This document shows, piece by piece, positions 45,999 through 56,352 of a stretch of DNA of 64,000 nt. Every line of letters begins with the position of its first letter. Position 1 is the stretch's first letter. Source of the stretch: Heyndrickxia acidiproducens DSM 23148 (GTDB taxonomy: Bacteria; Bacillota; Bacilli; Bacillales; Bacillaceae_C). The notes under the pieces were generated by a model that did no database searches, was not told the origin of the DNA, and worked only from the letters and a program-made list of their open reading frames with translations. The translations under genes and the position numbers were made by a program. The stretch lies in contig NZ_KB893985.1 in the NCBI RefSeq assembly GCF_000374345.1, positions 17,646 to 81,645 on the forward strand, written 5' to 3'.

Positions 45999-47402
45999 TT
46001 AGCTGCCTTGGTCTTTATAGAGCGGAAAAGAAAACAAAATTTCCGTGCCTTCTCCGACCGCACTTTTTGCTTCAATCGTTCCTGTATATCCTTCCACAAG
46101 CTGTTTTGCGATCGCAAGCCCCAGTCCGTTCCCGCCTTTTTCACGGCTCCGTGCCTTATCGACGCGGTAAAAGCGGTGAAAGATATGCGGCAGATCTTCT
46201 TGCGGAATCCCGATACCGTAATCTTTAATTTTCAAGCAGGCTTTTTCTGCTGTTGCTTTCAAGCTGATGTCCACTTTCGCAATGCTTGCGGAGTATTTAA
46301 TGGCATTATCCATTACAATGACGAGCACCTGTTCAAGGTGGTTTTCATTGATTAAAATAGGATAGGATTGTTTCCGGTCATACTGGAATTTGAATTCAAA
46401 CCCTTCGTGGATCATTTTGAAATTCCGAATAACGCGTTTTACCACTTTTACAAGATCCGCTGTTTCACCATTTGCCCCAATTTTAATTTCCTCCGCCCGC
46501 GACAATCCGAGCAGCTCTTCCACCAGTTTTTTCATGCGGCTGAGTTCCTGCAAAGAGGCCTGCAAGGATTCATCCAAAATTTCCGGATCGTTTTTCCCCC
46601 AGCGGTTCAAAAGATTCAGATGCCCTTCCATTACTTGCACAGGTGTTCTTAATTCGTGGGAGGCATCTTCAACAAACCGTTTCTGCTGCTTGAAAGACTG
46701 TTCAATTTGGTCCATCATTTCATTAAAAATATTGGTGAGTTCGCCCATTTCATCTTTCGACCGGCTCGGCTCCATACGTTCCTGAAATCCTTTTTTGCGG
46801 ATGTTTTGCATGGTTGAGGAAAGTTTCTTTAATGGCTTCAGGAAATTTTTTGCCATCATAAAGCCGAGAAAAGCACTTAAAAGCAAGCCGACACAGCCGG
46901 CAATCATCATAACAAACAGCATATTCCTCATTAGGTACTCATACCTGGTTAATGGGTCAATCACTTCTATATAGCCGTTGAAAGACGGGGAATGGAACGG
47001 GCTCCTTCCGACCATAATTTTTTTGTCATCGATATGAGTCAGACTTACCATTTTGCCGCTGACAGGAACAAAAGGCACTTTTGCATTCGTAGTGTGAATG
47101 CTTTTGACAACAAGCAATACTTTGCCATCTTCATCAAGGATCCGGATTGACTGGCCTTTTTCCAGCACTTGCTGGAAAAGCGTGCGGTTGGACAAGAGAT
47201 CATCAATATTCTGCCCTCTGTCATTTAAGTCATCCAGCACCTGTGAAACGGATGCGGCTTCATCATGCAGGAGCCATCTGCTGATCAGCGTATATTGTAA
47301 AAAACCGAAAATCAGGAAGGTTAAAAAGATGGCCACGCTCGCGCCGACGGACCATTTAATTTTAAGTGAACTTTTCTGGAACCACGGTATCGTTATTTTC
47401 AT
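45999..47402 (-). CDS. Sensor histidine kinase (YkoH/ArlS-like)
   Basis: A 467-residue membrane kinase. Transmembrane helix 1 (about 18-38), an extracytoplasmic sensor region (about 40-150), transmembrane helix 2 (about 158-180), then HAMP, a dimerisation domain with phospho-His in [15 protein letters not shown], and an ATPase domain with N, G1 and G2 boxes ([23 protein letters not shown]). It overlaps the response-regulator gene by 4 bases. The signal is unknown; the B. subtilis relative is YkoH, the staphylococcal one ArlS. Confidence 0.9.
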   Translation of the reverse strand: MKITIPWFQKSSLKIKWSVGASVAIFLTFLIFGFLQYTLISRWLLHDEAASVSQVLDDLNDRGQNIDDLLSNRTLFQQVLEKGQSIRILDEDGKVLLVVKSIHTTNAKVPFVPVSGKMVSLTHIDDKKIMVGRSPFHSPSFNGYIEVIDPLTRYEYLMRNMLFVMMIAGCVGLLLSAFLGFMMAKNFLKPLKKLSSTMQNIRKKGFQERMEPSRSKDEMGELTNIFNEMMDQIEQSFKQQKRFVEDASHELRTPVQVMEGHLNLLNRWGKNDPEILDESLQASLQELSRMKKLVEELLGLSRAEEIKIGANGETADLVKVVKRVIRNFKMIHEGFEFKFQYDRKQSYPILINENHLEQVLVIVMDNAIKYSASIAKVDISLKATAEKACLKIKDYGIGIPQEDLPHIFHRFYRVDKARSREKGGNGLGLAIAKQLVEGYTGTIEAKSAVGEGTEILFSFPLYKDQGS

Positions 47403-48082
47403 TCACGCATCACATATCCTGTCCCTCTCACCGTTTGAATATAGCTGTCCTGGCCCCGGGTATCTATTTTATTGCGAAGATAACGGATATACACATCCAC
47501 CACATTCGTTTCCACTTCCGATTCATAACCCCATACTTTGTTCAACAGTGCTTCACGGGTCATCACAATATTCTTATTTTCGAGCAGGGTTAACAGCAAA
47601 TCATATTCCCGTTTTGTCAGATCAATGATTTTGCCGTCCTTTTTGACAAGCCTGCTTTCTTTTTCTACCACGAGATCGCGGAACGTATAAGTTGTCAGCA
47701 TGGAAGCTTTCGGTTCAGTATATTCAAGCCGCCTGAAGATTGCCCGCAGCCTGGCCAGCAGTTCTTCAATGGCGAACGGCTTTACGATATAGTCATCGGC
47801 CCCGTGGTCAAGCCCGGAGACTCTGTCCATAATGCTGTCGCGCGCAGTTATCATGATCACCGGTGTTTCTTTCTCCTGACGCAGGCGGCGGCATACTTCA
47901 AGCCCGCTCAGTTTCGGCAACATGAGATCAAGAAGAATGCAGTCCCAGTCTTCCTCAAGCGCGGACTGAAGGCCGCAACGCCCGTCATAAGCAACCTTTA
48001 CTTCGTAGCCTTCATGGTTTAACTCCAATTCAATAAAGCGCGCTAAATTTTTTTCATCCTCAACTAAAAGAATTCGTTTCAT
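47399..48082 (-). CDS. OmpR-family response regulator (YkoG/ArlR-like)
   Basis: A 227-residue regulator. The receiver domain has Asp9-Glu10 (LVEDEKN), the phosphoacceptor Asp in ILLDLMLP (about residue 52), and Lys in IVKPF (about 102). The winged helix-turn-helix domain ends in [23 protein letters not shown]. It likely controls its own operon and genes outside the window. Confidence 0.92.
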   Translation of the reverse strand: MKRILLVEDEKNLARFIELELNHEGYEVKVAYDGRCGLQSALEEDWDCILLDLMLPKLSGLEVCRRLRQEKETPVIMITARDSIMDRVSGLDHGADDYIVKPFAIEELLARLRAIFRRLEYTEPKASMLTTYTFRDLVVEKESRLVKKDGKIIDLTKREYDLLLTLLENKNIVMTREALLNKVWGYESEVETNVVDVYIRYLRNKIDTRGQDSYIQTVRGTGYVMRE

Positions 48083-48315
48083 CTCAAAATATCCCCTTTT
48101 CTATCTATTGATCCGATCTTTTTTCAGGTCTGCTGTCCTTATTATAATCATAGATATTACGATTGAAAAAGGAAAACTGCCCCAGCAGCCGGTTCTGCCA
48201 ATCAACAGAACAGTAAAGGGAACCATCCTCTATCCTCATACGCCATTGCCGTCCATTTTATTCTAAGAAAATGAAATTGCAATCAATTGTTTGTTAAAAT
48301 CCCATGAGAAAACGC
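48083..48315. other. Upstream region of the two-component operon
   Basis: No gene seen. It presumably holds the response-regulator promoter; none stands out clearly. Confidence 0.35.
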
Positions 48316-48353
48316 CGAAAAAGTACAGCATGCTTGAATGCTGTACTTTTTCG
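48316..48353. terminator. Strong bidirectional terminator hairpin
   Basis: CGAAAAAGTACAGCAT (48316-48331) pairs perfectly with ATGCTGTACTTTTTCG (48338-48353) around six bases. It follows the permease relic on the minus strand. Confidence 0.88.
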
Positions 48354-48672
48354 ATTTGCAGCAGTGAACCCGGTATGGAACTTTCCGGATATTTTGATGT
48401 TTGTACACTGTCCAAAATATTTTTATGCCTTTTGCCCTTGCCGTCCGGATATAGTCGGAGCGCATAACTTCAAGCATGCTGGAACGTGTGATCCGGGGCG
48501 ATAATCGCCATCGGAATCGGTGCTTTAACACGGTCATCCACTGGTCAAAGCGCCCGTTAACAAGCGTATCTATTAAATACAAATGGGTAACCGCCACCGG
48601 ATCCCGAATATCATCCCGCCCCGTCGTCGGCAGTAATTGAAAGTGGATGGAAAATGCGTACTGTTCCATCAA
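48354..48672 (-). pseudogene. Remnant of an oligopeptide ABC permease gene (AppB/DppB type)
   Basis: The minus strand encodes FSIHFQLLPTTGRDDIRDP and VLKH, then SPRITRSSMLEVMRSDYIRTARAKGIK and VYKHQNIRK, all characteristic of the inner-membrane permease AppB/OppB/DppB. The stretch between (about 15-20 residues of membrane helix) is degraded, and the protein then diverges after the conserved loop and stops. N-terminal transmembrane part and the rest of the operon (ATPases, binding protein) are absent. This is a decayed fragment of about 290 bases. Confidence 0.75.
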
Positions 48673-49005
48673 TCCCAGCCAAGCAAAATTCCAAATTAAA
48701 CTACAATTTGTTATTTTAAATTATACACTATTTCTTATCTTTGAAAAGTAAATTTTAATTAAATTTCAATCATTAGTCATTTGTTTTTAAATAAACCGTT
48801 TTCCTTTCCGCTTTTCATTACGGCTTTCCTTTCTGGCCCTGCCAAGCCTTAAGGCATAGTGCGTTATTATGGTCTCCCGCTTGTTAAAACGCCGGCGTTT
48901 CAGGTTCATAAAAGTTCTGGTACGGAAACTTTTCCACTCATATTTAATAAAAATCAGCAAATAGTAAAAAGGTAATATAGAATGTACAGGAAAGGAATTA
49001 TCGAT
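48673..49005. other. AT-rich intergenic region upstream of the MFS gene
   Basis: No gene is recognised. AT-rich at its left end; it should hold the MFS promoter. Confidence 0.35.
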
Positions 49006-50265
49006 ATGGAACATACTTCACATACCCCAGTATCCGACATAAACAACGAGATCCATCAAAAGCGCTGGGCAATTGTTGCGCTTTCTTCCATTCCTCTGAT
49101 CATGACGCTTGGAAATTCGATGCTGATCCCGGTGCTGCCCTTGATGGAAGACAAGCTTGGGATTTCAAAAGTGCAGTCGAGCTATATTATTACGTTTTAC
49201 TCGATTGTGGCCATCATCCTGATTCCAATTGCAGGTTTTCTATCAGACCGGTATGGAAGAAAGAGGATTATTATTCCTTCTCTGATCGTTGCCGGAATTG
49301 GCGGGCTTTTATCAGCGTATGCCGCCTGGCAGATGAAAAATCCGTATACGTTTATATTAATCGGCCGGACTTTGCAGGGGGTCGGTACTGCCGGAGCCGC
49401 TCCGATTGTACTGCCGCTGGTCGGGGATATGTTCCACAGGGACCGGGATGTAAGTGCAACTCTTGGTATGATTGAAACCTCCAATACATTCGGCAAAGTG
49501 CTGAGCCCGATCCTCGGTTCCATTCTAGCCGGATTTATATGGTTTCTGCCGTTTGCCGCAATCCCGGTATTCTGCCTGATATCCGTACTTTCGGTTGCTT
49601 TTTTGGTTAAAAAACCAGCCCACGATAAACAGGGACCGGATGTAAAAACATTTATTCAGAACACGAAAGAAGTTTTCCGCGTCCATTACCGCTGGCTGTC
49701 GGCGGTGTTTGCAATCGGTGCCATTGTGATGTTTATCTTATTTGCTGTTTTGTTTTACTTATCAACCAACTTGGAAGACCAGTTTCAATTCCATGGTGTA
49801 AGAAAAGGCTTTGTTTTAGCCGTCCCGCTTGCCGCGCTGTGCCTGTCATCTTATATCACGGGGAAACTGATTAAAGAAAATATGGTGTTAATGAAGTGGA
49901 TTATTTTCTCGAGTACAATTATTATCGGAGCTTCCGTTCTGATTATCTCATTTTCAGACCGCTTTCTTTATTTGATGAGCATTTTTCTGATATGCGGAAT
50001 TGGAATTGGAGCCTCACTCCCGCCTTTAGATGCGTTAATTAACCAGTCGATAGAAAAAGAATGCAGGGGCACGATCAGTTCCATATACAGTTCCATGCGC
50101 TATATCGGTGTTGCAGGCGGCCCGCTTTTCATGGCCTATTTCATGAAACAATCCCTGATCATCAGTCTGATCATTATGGCCGGCCTTTCCCTTGTAGCAG
50201 CCGGCTTGACATTTCTTGCAGTAAAGCCGGAACAAACGGAAGCCCGGGCCCAATCCCCTACTTAA
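49006..50265 (+). CDS. MFS drug-efflux-type transporter
   Basis: A 419-residue major facilitator with 12 predicted helices. The antiporter-type motif A is SDRYGRKR after helix 2, and the motif C-like glycine-rich segment is in helix 5 (GMIETSNTFGKVLSPILGSILAGF). It resembles the Bmr/Blt multidrug branch of the DHA1 group. ATG at 49006 has AAAGGAA about 9 bases upstream; the ATG at 48982 lacks that spacing. The substrate cannot be told. Confidence 0.88.
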   Translation: MEHTSHTPVSDINNEIHQKRWAIVALSSIPLIMTLGNSMLIPVLPLMEDKLGISKVQSSYIITFYSIVAIILIPIAGFLSDRYGRKRIIIPSLIVAGIGGLLSAYAAWQMKNPYTFILIGRTLQGVGTAGAAPIVLPLVGDMFHRDRDVSATLGMIETSNTFGKVLSPILGSILAGFIWFLPFAAIPVFCLISVLSVAFLVKKPAHDKQGPDVKTFIQNTKEVFRVHYRWLSAVFAIGAIVMFILFAVLFYLSTNLEDQFQFHGVRKGFVLAVPLAALCLSSYITGKLIKENMVLMKWIIFSSTIIIGASVLIISFSDRFLYLMSIFLICGIGIGASLPPLDALINQSIEKECRGTISSIYSSMRYIGVAGGPLFMAYFMKQSLIISLIIMAGLSLVAAGLTFLAVKPEQTEARAQSPT

Positions 50266-50357
50266 CAGCCGAAGTGAAGCGCATTTGTACCGCCGCTGCC
50301 GGCTGAGGTAAACTGGTAAATGAAAGTAAATTTTATAAAGAGAAAGAAGGTGGTTTT

Positions 50358-52434
50358 ATGCCGACAAACAAAAAGCCTAATAGATTAATCGCTGAAAAAT
50401 CCCCTTACCTGCTGCAGCATGCGTATAATCCGGTTGACTGGTATGCCTGGGGAGAAGAAGCCTTTGCGAAAGCGAAACGCGAAAACAAGCCTGTTTTCGT
50501 ATCTATTGGGTACTCGTAAGGCAGCCAAAGCGACTTGTCACTGGTGCCATGTCATGGAGGCGGAATGCTTTGAAGACCGCGAAGTCGCGGAAAAACTGAA
50601 CCAGTCGTTTGTATCCATTAAAGTGGACCGCGAAGAACGGCCCGATATTGACGCGCTCTTCATGAATGTTTGCCAAATGCTTACCGGGCACGGGGGATGG
50701 CCATTGAATGTATTTCTTACCCCGGACCAAAAGCCGTTTTACGCCGGTACTTATTTCCCAAAACACAGCAAATACGGGCATCCCGGACTGATGGAAGTGC
50801 TTGATCAGTTAGGGCGGTTGTACCGGAACGAACAGGGAAAAATTGCAGCGTATGCCGTTAAAATCACAGCTGCATTGGCAGCCAATACCCGGGCAGAGAC
50901 GGGAGGCAGTGTTGGGGAAGGCGCTATCCACAAGGCTTATCAGCAGCTGGAGCAGTCATTTGACTCTGCTTATGGAGGATTCAACCAGGCACCGAAATTT
51001 CCGATGCCGCACCAACTGATGTTCCTGCTCCGCTATTCCAGCTGGCTGGATGATAAAAAACCGCTTGATATGGTTTTGAAAACAATGGAATCGATGGCTT
51101 TAGGCGGGATTTGGGACCATATCGGCGGCGGGTTTTCCCGCTATGCTACCGATGAGAAATGGCTTGTCCCCCATTTTGAAAAAATGTTATACGACCAGGC
51201 GCTGATGCTTTATGCGCTTTCAGATGTGTATGAAATGACAAAAGATGGGCAATGGAAATCCATCGCAAACCGGCTGGCTGCTTTTATACGCCGGGAAATG
51301 ACGGATGAAAGCGGCGGATTTTACTCTGCAATCGATGCAGACAGCGAAGGCCGGGAAGGAAAATACTATCTTTGGCATAAAGCAGAAGTTTTCAGCCTGC
51401 TTGAACATCAGGACGCGGAACTTTTTTGCCGCGTGTACAATATAATAGATTCCGGTAACTTTGAAGGTTTAAACATACCCAATCTGATTGGGACGGATTT
51501 CAGGGAAATTGCCGAAGAAAACCGGCTTAGTGAAAAGGAATTGCATCAGAGGCTTGCAGCAAGCATCGAAACCTTGCGACTTGCAAGGGAAAAACGGGTT
51601 TACCCTCATCTTGACGATAAAATGCTGACAGCCTGGAATGCCATGATGATTGCGGCACTGGCAAAAGCATCCCATGCATTTCATGAACCGGAAATGCTTG
51701 ATGCCGCCCTTAAAGCCATTCATTTTATCGAAACCCGGCTCCGCAAAAACGGGCGGCTGTATGCCCGCTTCAGGGATGGAGATGTCCGGTATGCCGCTTA
51801 CCTTGATGATTATGCCTGTTTATTATGGGCTTATCTTGAACTTTATGCGGCAAACCCGGATCCATCTTACCTCGACCGTGCTGAGCAAATAAGTACGGAG
51901 CTCGACGCCCGGTTCCGTGACGGTGAAAACGGCGGTTTCTTTTTTACCGCGGCAGACAGTGAGCCGCTGCTGATCCGCCAAAAGCAGGGATTTGACGATG
52001 CGATACCTTCCGGAAACAGCATTGCCGCATTTTGCTTCTTCCGCCTCGCAAAACTGACAGGCAAAACGGAATATAGCCAAAAGGCCGAAGCGATTCTATC
52101 CGCTTTTCAACAAGATATAGAACGCTACCCGGGCGGCTTTTTAATGATGTTGCAAGCCTTAATGGGGCTCGTTGCAGGCGGGAAAGAAATCGTTGTATCC
52201 GGTACATCCGCTAAAGATAAAGCGTGCTTTAGAAAACAGTTCTATAACACATTCCGCCCTTTCGACGTTTATGTGGATGCCAATCCTGATCATCCGCGCC
52301 CGTATTGGCAGGATAAACTGGACACGGCGCATGCTTTCGTCTTATATATGTGCGAACAATTTACATGCCGCAAGCCTGTTTACGGGATTGAGGCGGCACT
52401 AAAAGAACTGGACAACCCGAAAACAAATCAATAG
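50358..52434 (+). pseudogene. DUF255 thioredoxin-domain protein (YyaL-like), disrupted by a 16-nt insertion
   Basis: The first frame starts at ATG 50358 (RBS AAGAAGGTGG) and reads [20 protein letters not shown] ... VSIGYS, then stops at TAA. The expected continuation TCHWCHVMEAECFED follows in the +1 frame after exactly 16 extra bases (50517-50532). The rest (to 52434) is intact with DREERPDID, GGWPLNVFLTP, GGIWDHIGGGFSRYATD and DDYA motifs and a complete six-hairpin glycosidase-like C-terminus. DUF255 proteins carry a thioredoxin-like CxxC plus an (alpha/alpha)6 domain; function is poorly known. As it stands the protein cannot be made whole. Confidence 0.87.
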
Positions 52435-52440
52435 ACGATA

Positions 52441-52480
52441 AAAAAAGCATTCCCGGAACCATTGCCGGGAATGCTTTTTT
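52441..52480. terminator. Bidirectional terminator between DUF255 gene and ltaS
   Basis: AAAAAAGCATTCCCGG (52441-52456) pairs perfectly with CCGGGAATGCTTTTTT (52465-52480). Confidence 0.92.
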
Positions 52481-54464
52481 ATTTACCGCTATTTGACGTG
52501 TCCGTTGCAGAAGTTCTAGGCAGACCGTTCATATCTGTTTGGTCTTTTGTATAGTCATAATTGTTCCGGTTCACTGCTTGAAACCCTTTTGGAGAGTAGA
52601 AGCGGAGCAAGTCATCGTAAACCACTTTATCAGAAAGATTCAAGACCTCTTTTACAATCCGGTCATCCTGTTTGCCCAGTTTCGCGTTCACTTTTTCGCC
52701 GGTTGCCGTGTTATAAAGCGTGCCGGAAACCTGCGTATACTGGTTGGAAACAAAATCCCCATTGCGGAAAGCAATGATCTGGCGGCGCTGTTTGGATAAC
52801 AGGTCTGAGCCGAATTGGATATAATCTTTCGTATCAATGCCGAGCAAATGCATCACTGTCGGCATCACGTCAATTTCGCCGCCATACGTATGGTTAACGC
52901 CGCCCTTTACGCCAGGAACATGGATGAACAGCGGCACCTTTTGCAGCTGTGCATTGATATACGGCGTAATTTGATCCACGCCGAGCACTTTAGCCATCGC
53001 AGCATTATGGTTTTCCGAGATGCCATAATGGTCGCCATATAACACAATCACTGTATTGTCATACAGGCCTGACTGTTTCAGATAGGTGAAGAACTCTTTC
53101 ATTGCTTCGTCCATATAGTGGGCGGTTTGGAAATAATTATTCACTGTCTTATCGCCGAAGTCGCCTTTAGGAAAGTCTATATCCTGTTCATCAAGCTCAA
53201 AAGGAAAGTGGTTTGATAAGGTAATAAACTTTGTATAGAAAGGCTGCGGCAGGCTGTTTAAATACTTCATTGATTCTTTAAACCACGGTTTGTCTTTCAT
53301 GCCGTAATTGATCGTATTTTCTTCACTCATATCATAATATTTGGCATCAAAGAAACGGTCATAGCCGAATGATTTATACATTTCATCACGGTTCCAGAAA
53401 GTCTTATAGTTTCCGTGGAATACAGCTGTCGTGTAACCTCTCTGGCTCAGGATTGCCGGTGCAGCCTGGTATGTGTTCTGTGCTTTCGTTGTAAAGACTG
53501 AACCTGTCGGCAGCGGGAACAGCGAGTTTTCCATCATAAACTCAGCATCGGATGTTTTCCCCTGGCCTGTTTGGTGGAAAAAGTTATCAAAGTAGAAAGT
53601 ATTCTTATCTTTTGCCAGCGAGTTTAAAAACGGTGTAACTTCTTTGCCATCCAGTTTGTAATTGATCATGAAATTCTGGAAGGATTCGAGTGATACATAA
53701 ATCACGTTCATGCCTTTTGCCTTCCCGAAATACGCAGGGTTTGGTTCAGTATAATTCGCTTTTACATAGTTTTCAACGTCACTCACGTCGCTGCTGTCAG
53801 CCATTGCCCTTTGCGCCGTTGATTTTGTAGTTTGAATAGCATCATAAATGGTGTAATTATACATACCAAGATATTTAACGATATAGTTGCGGTCGAACGT
53901 CCGTGTCAAAAGTTGCGGGCGGTCTGCTTCAGCAAGCCCGAGATTAAAGACAAAAAAAGCAACAGCGGCAATGCACAACCCTGTAAGAGACCGGCGATTG
54001 ACTCTTTCCATATTCACTTTAACCGTTTTCGATAAAATCAAGGCCGCAATGATGAATGTATCTAAGAAGTACAGGATATCATAAGGTTTCATTAAAGCAA
54101 CGGCACTGCCGCCAAGATCGCCGAAGTTTTTTGTTTGGGACAAAACAGGCATCGTGATAAAGTCGTTAAAGAAACGGTAATAGCATACGTTCGCATACAG
54201 CAGGATAGATAAAACCGCATCAACGGCGATCAGCATGCCCGCACGCATTTTACCTTTAAAAAATAGGGCGAGTGCAAAGAAAAACAGTGCTGAACTGATC
54301 GGATTGATCACCAGCAGGAACTTCTGCATTCCGTTTTGCAGGTCCAAATTAAATTCCGCTCTGTAAACAATATAAGTTTTTAACCAGAATAATAAAACGG
54401 CTAAAAAATAAAGGGAGTACTTTTTATTTAGCAAACTTTTAATCTTGCTTAAAGAAATTTTCAT
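52479..54464 (-). CDS. ltaS: LtaS-family lipoteichoic acid synthase
   Basis: A 661-residue polytopic protein: five N-terminal transmembrane helices (residues up to about 190), then an extracellular sulfatase-fold domain. The catalytic Thr is in GQGKTSDAEF, the metal-site Glu in VSLESFQNF, and the Asp-His pair in LYGDHYG. It polymerises glycerol phosphate from phosphatidylglycerol. A plausible signal-peptidase site after the helices is QRAMADSSD. ATG at 54464 is 10 bases after AGGAGG; the TTG one codon before is 7 bases away and also possible. B. subtilis paralogues YfnI/YqgS are close. Confidence 0.9.
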   Translation of the reverse strand: MKISLSKIKSLLNKKYSLYFLAVLLFWLKTYIVYRAEFNLDLQNGMQKFLLVINPISSALFFFALALFFKGKMRAGMLIAVDAVLSILLYANVCYYRFFNDFITMPVLSQTKNFGDLGGSAVALMKPYDILYFLDTFIIAALILSKTVKVNMERVNRRSLTGLCIAAVAFFVFNLGLAEADRPQLLTRTFDRNYIVKYLGMYNYTIYDAIQTTKSTAQRAMADSSDVSDVENYVKANYTEPNPAYFGKAKGMNVIYVSLESFQNFMINYKLDGKEVTPFLNSLAKDKNTFYFDNFFHQTGQGKTSDAEFMMENSLFPLPTGSVFTTKAQNTYQAAPAILSQRGYTTAVFHGNYKTFWNRDEMYKSFGYDRFFDAKYYDMSEENTINYGMKDKPWFKESMKYLNSLPQPFYTKFITLSNHFPFELDEQDIDFPKGDFGDKTVNNYFQTAHYMDEAMKEFFTYLKQSGLYDNTVIVLYGDHYGISENHNAAMAKVLGVDQITPYINAQLQKVPLFIHVPGVKGGVNHTYGGEIDVMPTVMHLLGIDTKDYIQFGSDLLSKQRRQIIAFRNGDFVSNQYTQVSGTLYNTATGEKVNAKLGKQDDRIVKEVLNLSDKVVYDDLLRFYSPKGFQAVNRNNYDYTKDQTDMNGLPRTSATDTSNSGK

Positions 54465-54635
54465 CAATTATTTACCTCCTAAGCGCCAAAGTTGACTGCA
54501 GGTAACAAATCCATCGCTTTTACGTAAATATTCATACCAACATATTGTAATACATTTGTAAAAAAAAGCAAGCCATATTGTTATACAGCTTTTCCAAATA
54601 TTGTCTTGCCCTCCCCGGAATCCTTTTTTATTGTA

Positions 54636-55283
54636 TTACAACCTGAACTTTCTTTCAATCATGATCAAAGCGGCTGCAGAGACAATGATCCAGATCAGCC
54701 CTGCTGCATAACCGCCGAGCACATCGCTTGGATAATGGACGCCCAAATAAATGCGGCTGATGCCGATGCATACAATTAAAGCGAATGCTGCCACCGTGCC
54801 AATCACCTTGCTCCACCCGCTTTTTGCAATCCGGAAGAGGATAAAAACCAGGCAGCCGTACAAGATCATGGAACCCATCGAATGCCCGCTTGGAAAGCTG
54901 TATCCCGTTTCCTGGACAACGCGCATAATATCCGGGCGCTGGCGTTTAAATATGTATTTTAAAATTCTGTTAAAGATTCCCGCCCCCAGTGCGACGGATA
55001 CAGCCAGATAAATACTGAGCCTCCGGTATCTTTTTATCCAGAGCAGCAGCACAATAACCAGCGTAATTGCTGAAACACTCTTCACAGATCCGAGAAACGT
55101 GACCACAAGCATGGCACTTGTCATGTTATCTGAGATGAATCCTTGTACATAAGCAATTACCGGCAGATCAAAATGCCTGATCTCCGCCTTATTGAAGTTG
55201 TCCGCAATTTCAAAGAAACAAAATGTGCAGACGGCGAGTACCAGTACAGAAATAATCAATTTCATAACCGTTTGCTGTTTCAT
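54636..55283 (-). CDS. PAP2-family membrane phosphatase
   Basis: A 215-residue membrane phosphatase with about six helices. The three PAP2 motifs are KYIFKRQRPD, SFPSGHSMGS and SRIYLGVHYPSDVLGG. Members dephosphorylate undecaprenyl diphosphate, phosphatidylglycerophosphate or other lipid phosphates. ATG at 55283 is 6 bases after GGAGG; the frame also has a TTG two codons earlier that overlaps the RBS. It follows ltaS on the same strand but with its own leader. Confidence 0.88.
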   Translation of the reverse strand: MKQQTVMKLIISVLVLAVCTFCFFEIADNFNKAEIRHFDLPVIAYVQGFISDNMTSAMLVVTFLGSVKSVSAITLVIVLLLWIKRYRRLSIYLAVSVALGAGIFNRILKYIFKRQRPDIMRVVQETGYSFPSGHSMGSMILYGCLVFILFRIAKSGWSKVIGTVAAFALIVCIGISRIYLGVHYPSDVLGGYAAGLIWIIVSAAALIMIERKFRL

Positions 55284-55411
55284 GATCAACCTCCAATATG
55301 ATTTAACTTATCATATTGGAGGTTCTTCGGCAAATTAAATTTATCGACAGATTTCTGCACTTTCTGGCGAATCCTGCACTTGGAACAGGGGGCTGGGGAT
55401 ACATGTCCTTG

Positions 55412-56251
55412 TTACGCCTGTTTGGCGGCTTTTTTTCCCGCCGGCTTTTTTGCCGCCCGTTTGGTTGTTTTCTTCGGCGGTTTTGTCCGGTCGATCGAAG
55501 CCTGGAGCGCAGCCATTAAATCCGTGACATTTTTCTCAGGCTCTTTGACTTTCGGTGTAACAGCCGCTTTACCGGACCGCTTGGATTCAATCAGTTTGAT
55601 CAGGCTGGCACGGTATTCATCTGTATATTTTTCAGGTTTAAATCGGGTTGTCAGCTGATCAATCAGCAAAATTGCGGTATCGATTTCTTTTTTGGACACT
55701 TCATCATCCGCCGGTACATTCGGCACATCTGCAGCTTTTCTTACCTCGTCCGGATAATGAATCGTCTCCATCAGCAATGTGTTTTCAAATACGCGGATAA
55801 CCGCAAGCTGTTCTTTCGAGCGCATCACGATGCGGGCGAGCCCGACTTTTTTCGAGTCCGTTAAAGCTTTCCTCAGCAATCCGTATGCCTTTACCCCGCC
55901 CTCATTTGGGGACATAAAGTAACTGCGGTTAAAATAGATGGGGTCGATTTCCTGCATTTCGACAAAATCCATAATTTCGACGGCTTTTTCTTCTGTCTTT
56001 TTCCTCAGCTCTTCTATTTCTTCATTTTCCAGAACCACAAACTTGCCTTTTGTAATTTCATATCCTTTGACAATGTCTTTTGGTGCTACTTCCTCACCGC
56101 AGACCGGACAGATTTTTTCATATTGAATCGGGGAGTGGCATTTTTTATGCAGCGTCCTGAGCTTAATATCCTTATCTTCGGTCGCGGCATGGAGCTTGAT
56201 CGGGATATTTACCAGCCCGAAACTGATCGTGCCTTTCCATATCGTATGCAT
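55412..56251 (-). CDS. ku: Ku, non-homologous end-joining DNA end-binding protein
   Basis: A 279-residue bacterial Ku homologue. It starts MHTIWKGTISFGLVNIPIKL and has the beta-barrel bridge region, plus a C-terminal tail very rich in Lys and Ala (KPPKKTTKRAAKKPAGKK) that helps DNA binding and LigD recruitment. It is divergent from ligD at 56353, as in B. subtilis ykoV/ykoU. ATG 56251 is preceded by GAGGCG; the frame is open upstream to 56314. In B. subtilis the pair is expressed in the forespore and repairs breaks in dormant spores. Confidence 0.93.
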   Translation of the reverse strand: MHTIWKGTISFGLVNIPIKLHAATEDKDIKLRTLHKKCHSPIQYEKICPVCGEEVAPKDIVKGYEITKGKFVVLENEEIEELRKKTEEKAVEIMDFVEMQEIDPIYFNRSYFMSPNEGGVKAYGLLRKALTDSKKVGLARIVMRSKEQLAVIRVFENTLLMETIHYPDEVRKAADVPNVPADDEVSKKEIDTAILLIDQLTTRFKPEKYTDEYRASLIKLIESKRSGKAAVTPKVKEPEKNVTDLMAALQASIDRTKPPKKTTKRAAKKPAGKKAAKQA

Positions 56252-56352
56252 GTATGAAACGCCTCGCTTTTTGAAGATAATATATGTAGGATAAGCAGCA
56301 TCTATGTGTTTCATCTTTTGGAAAAAACAGTTTCATGAAAGGGGTGGCCGTT

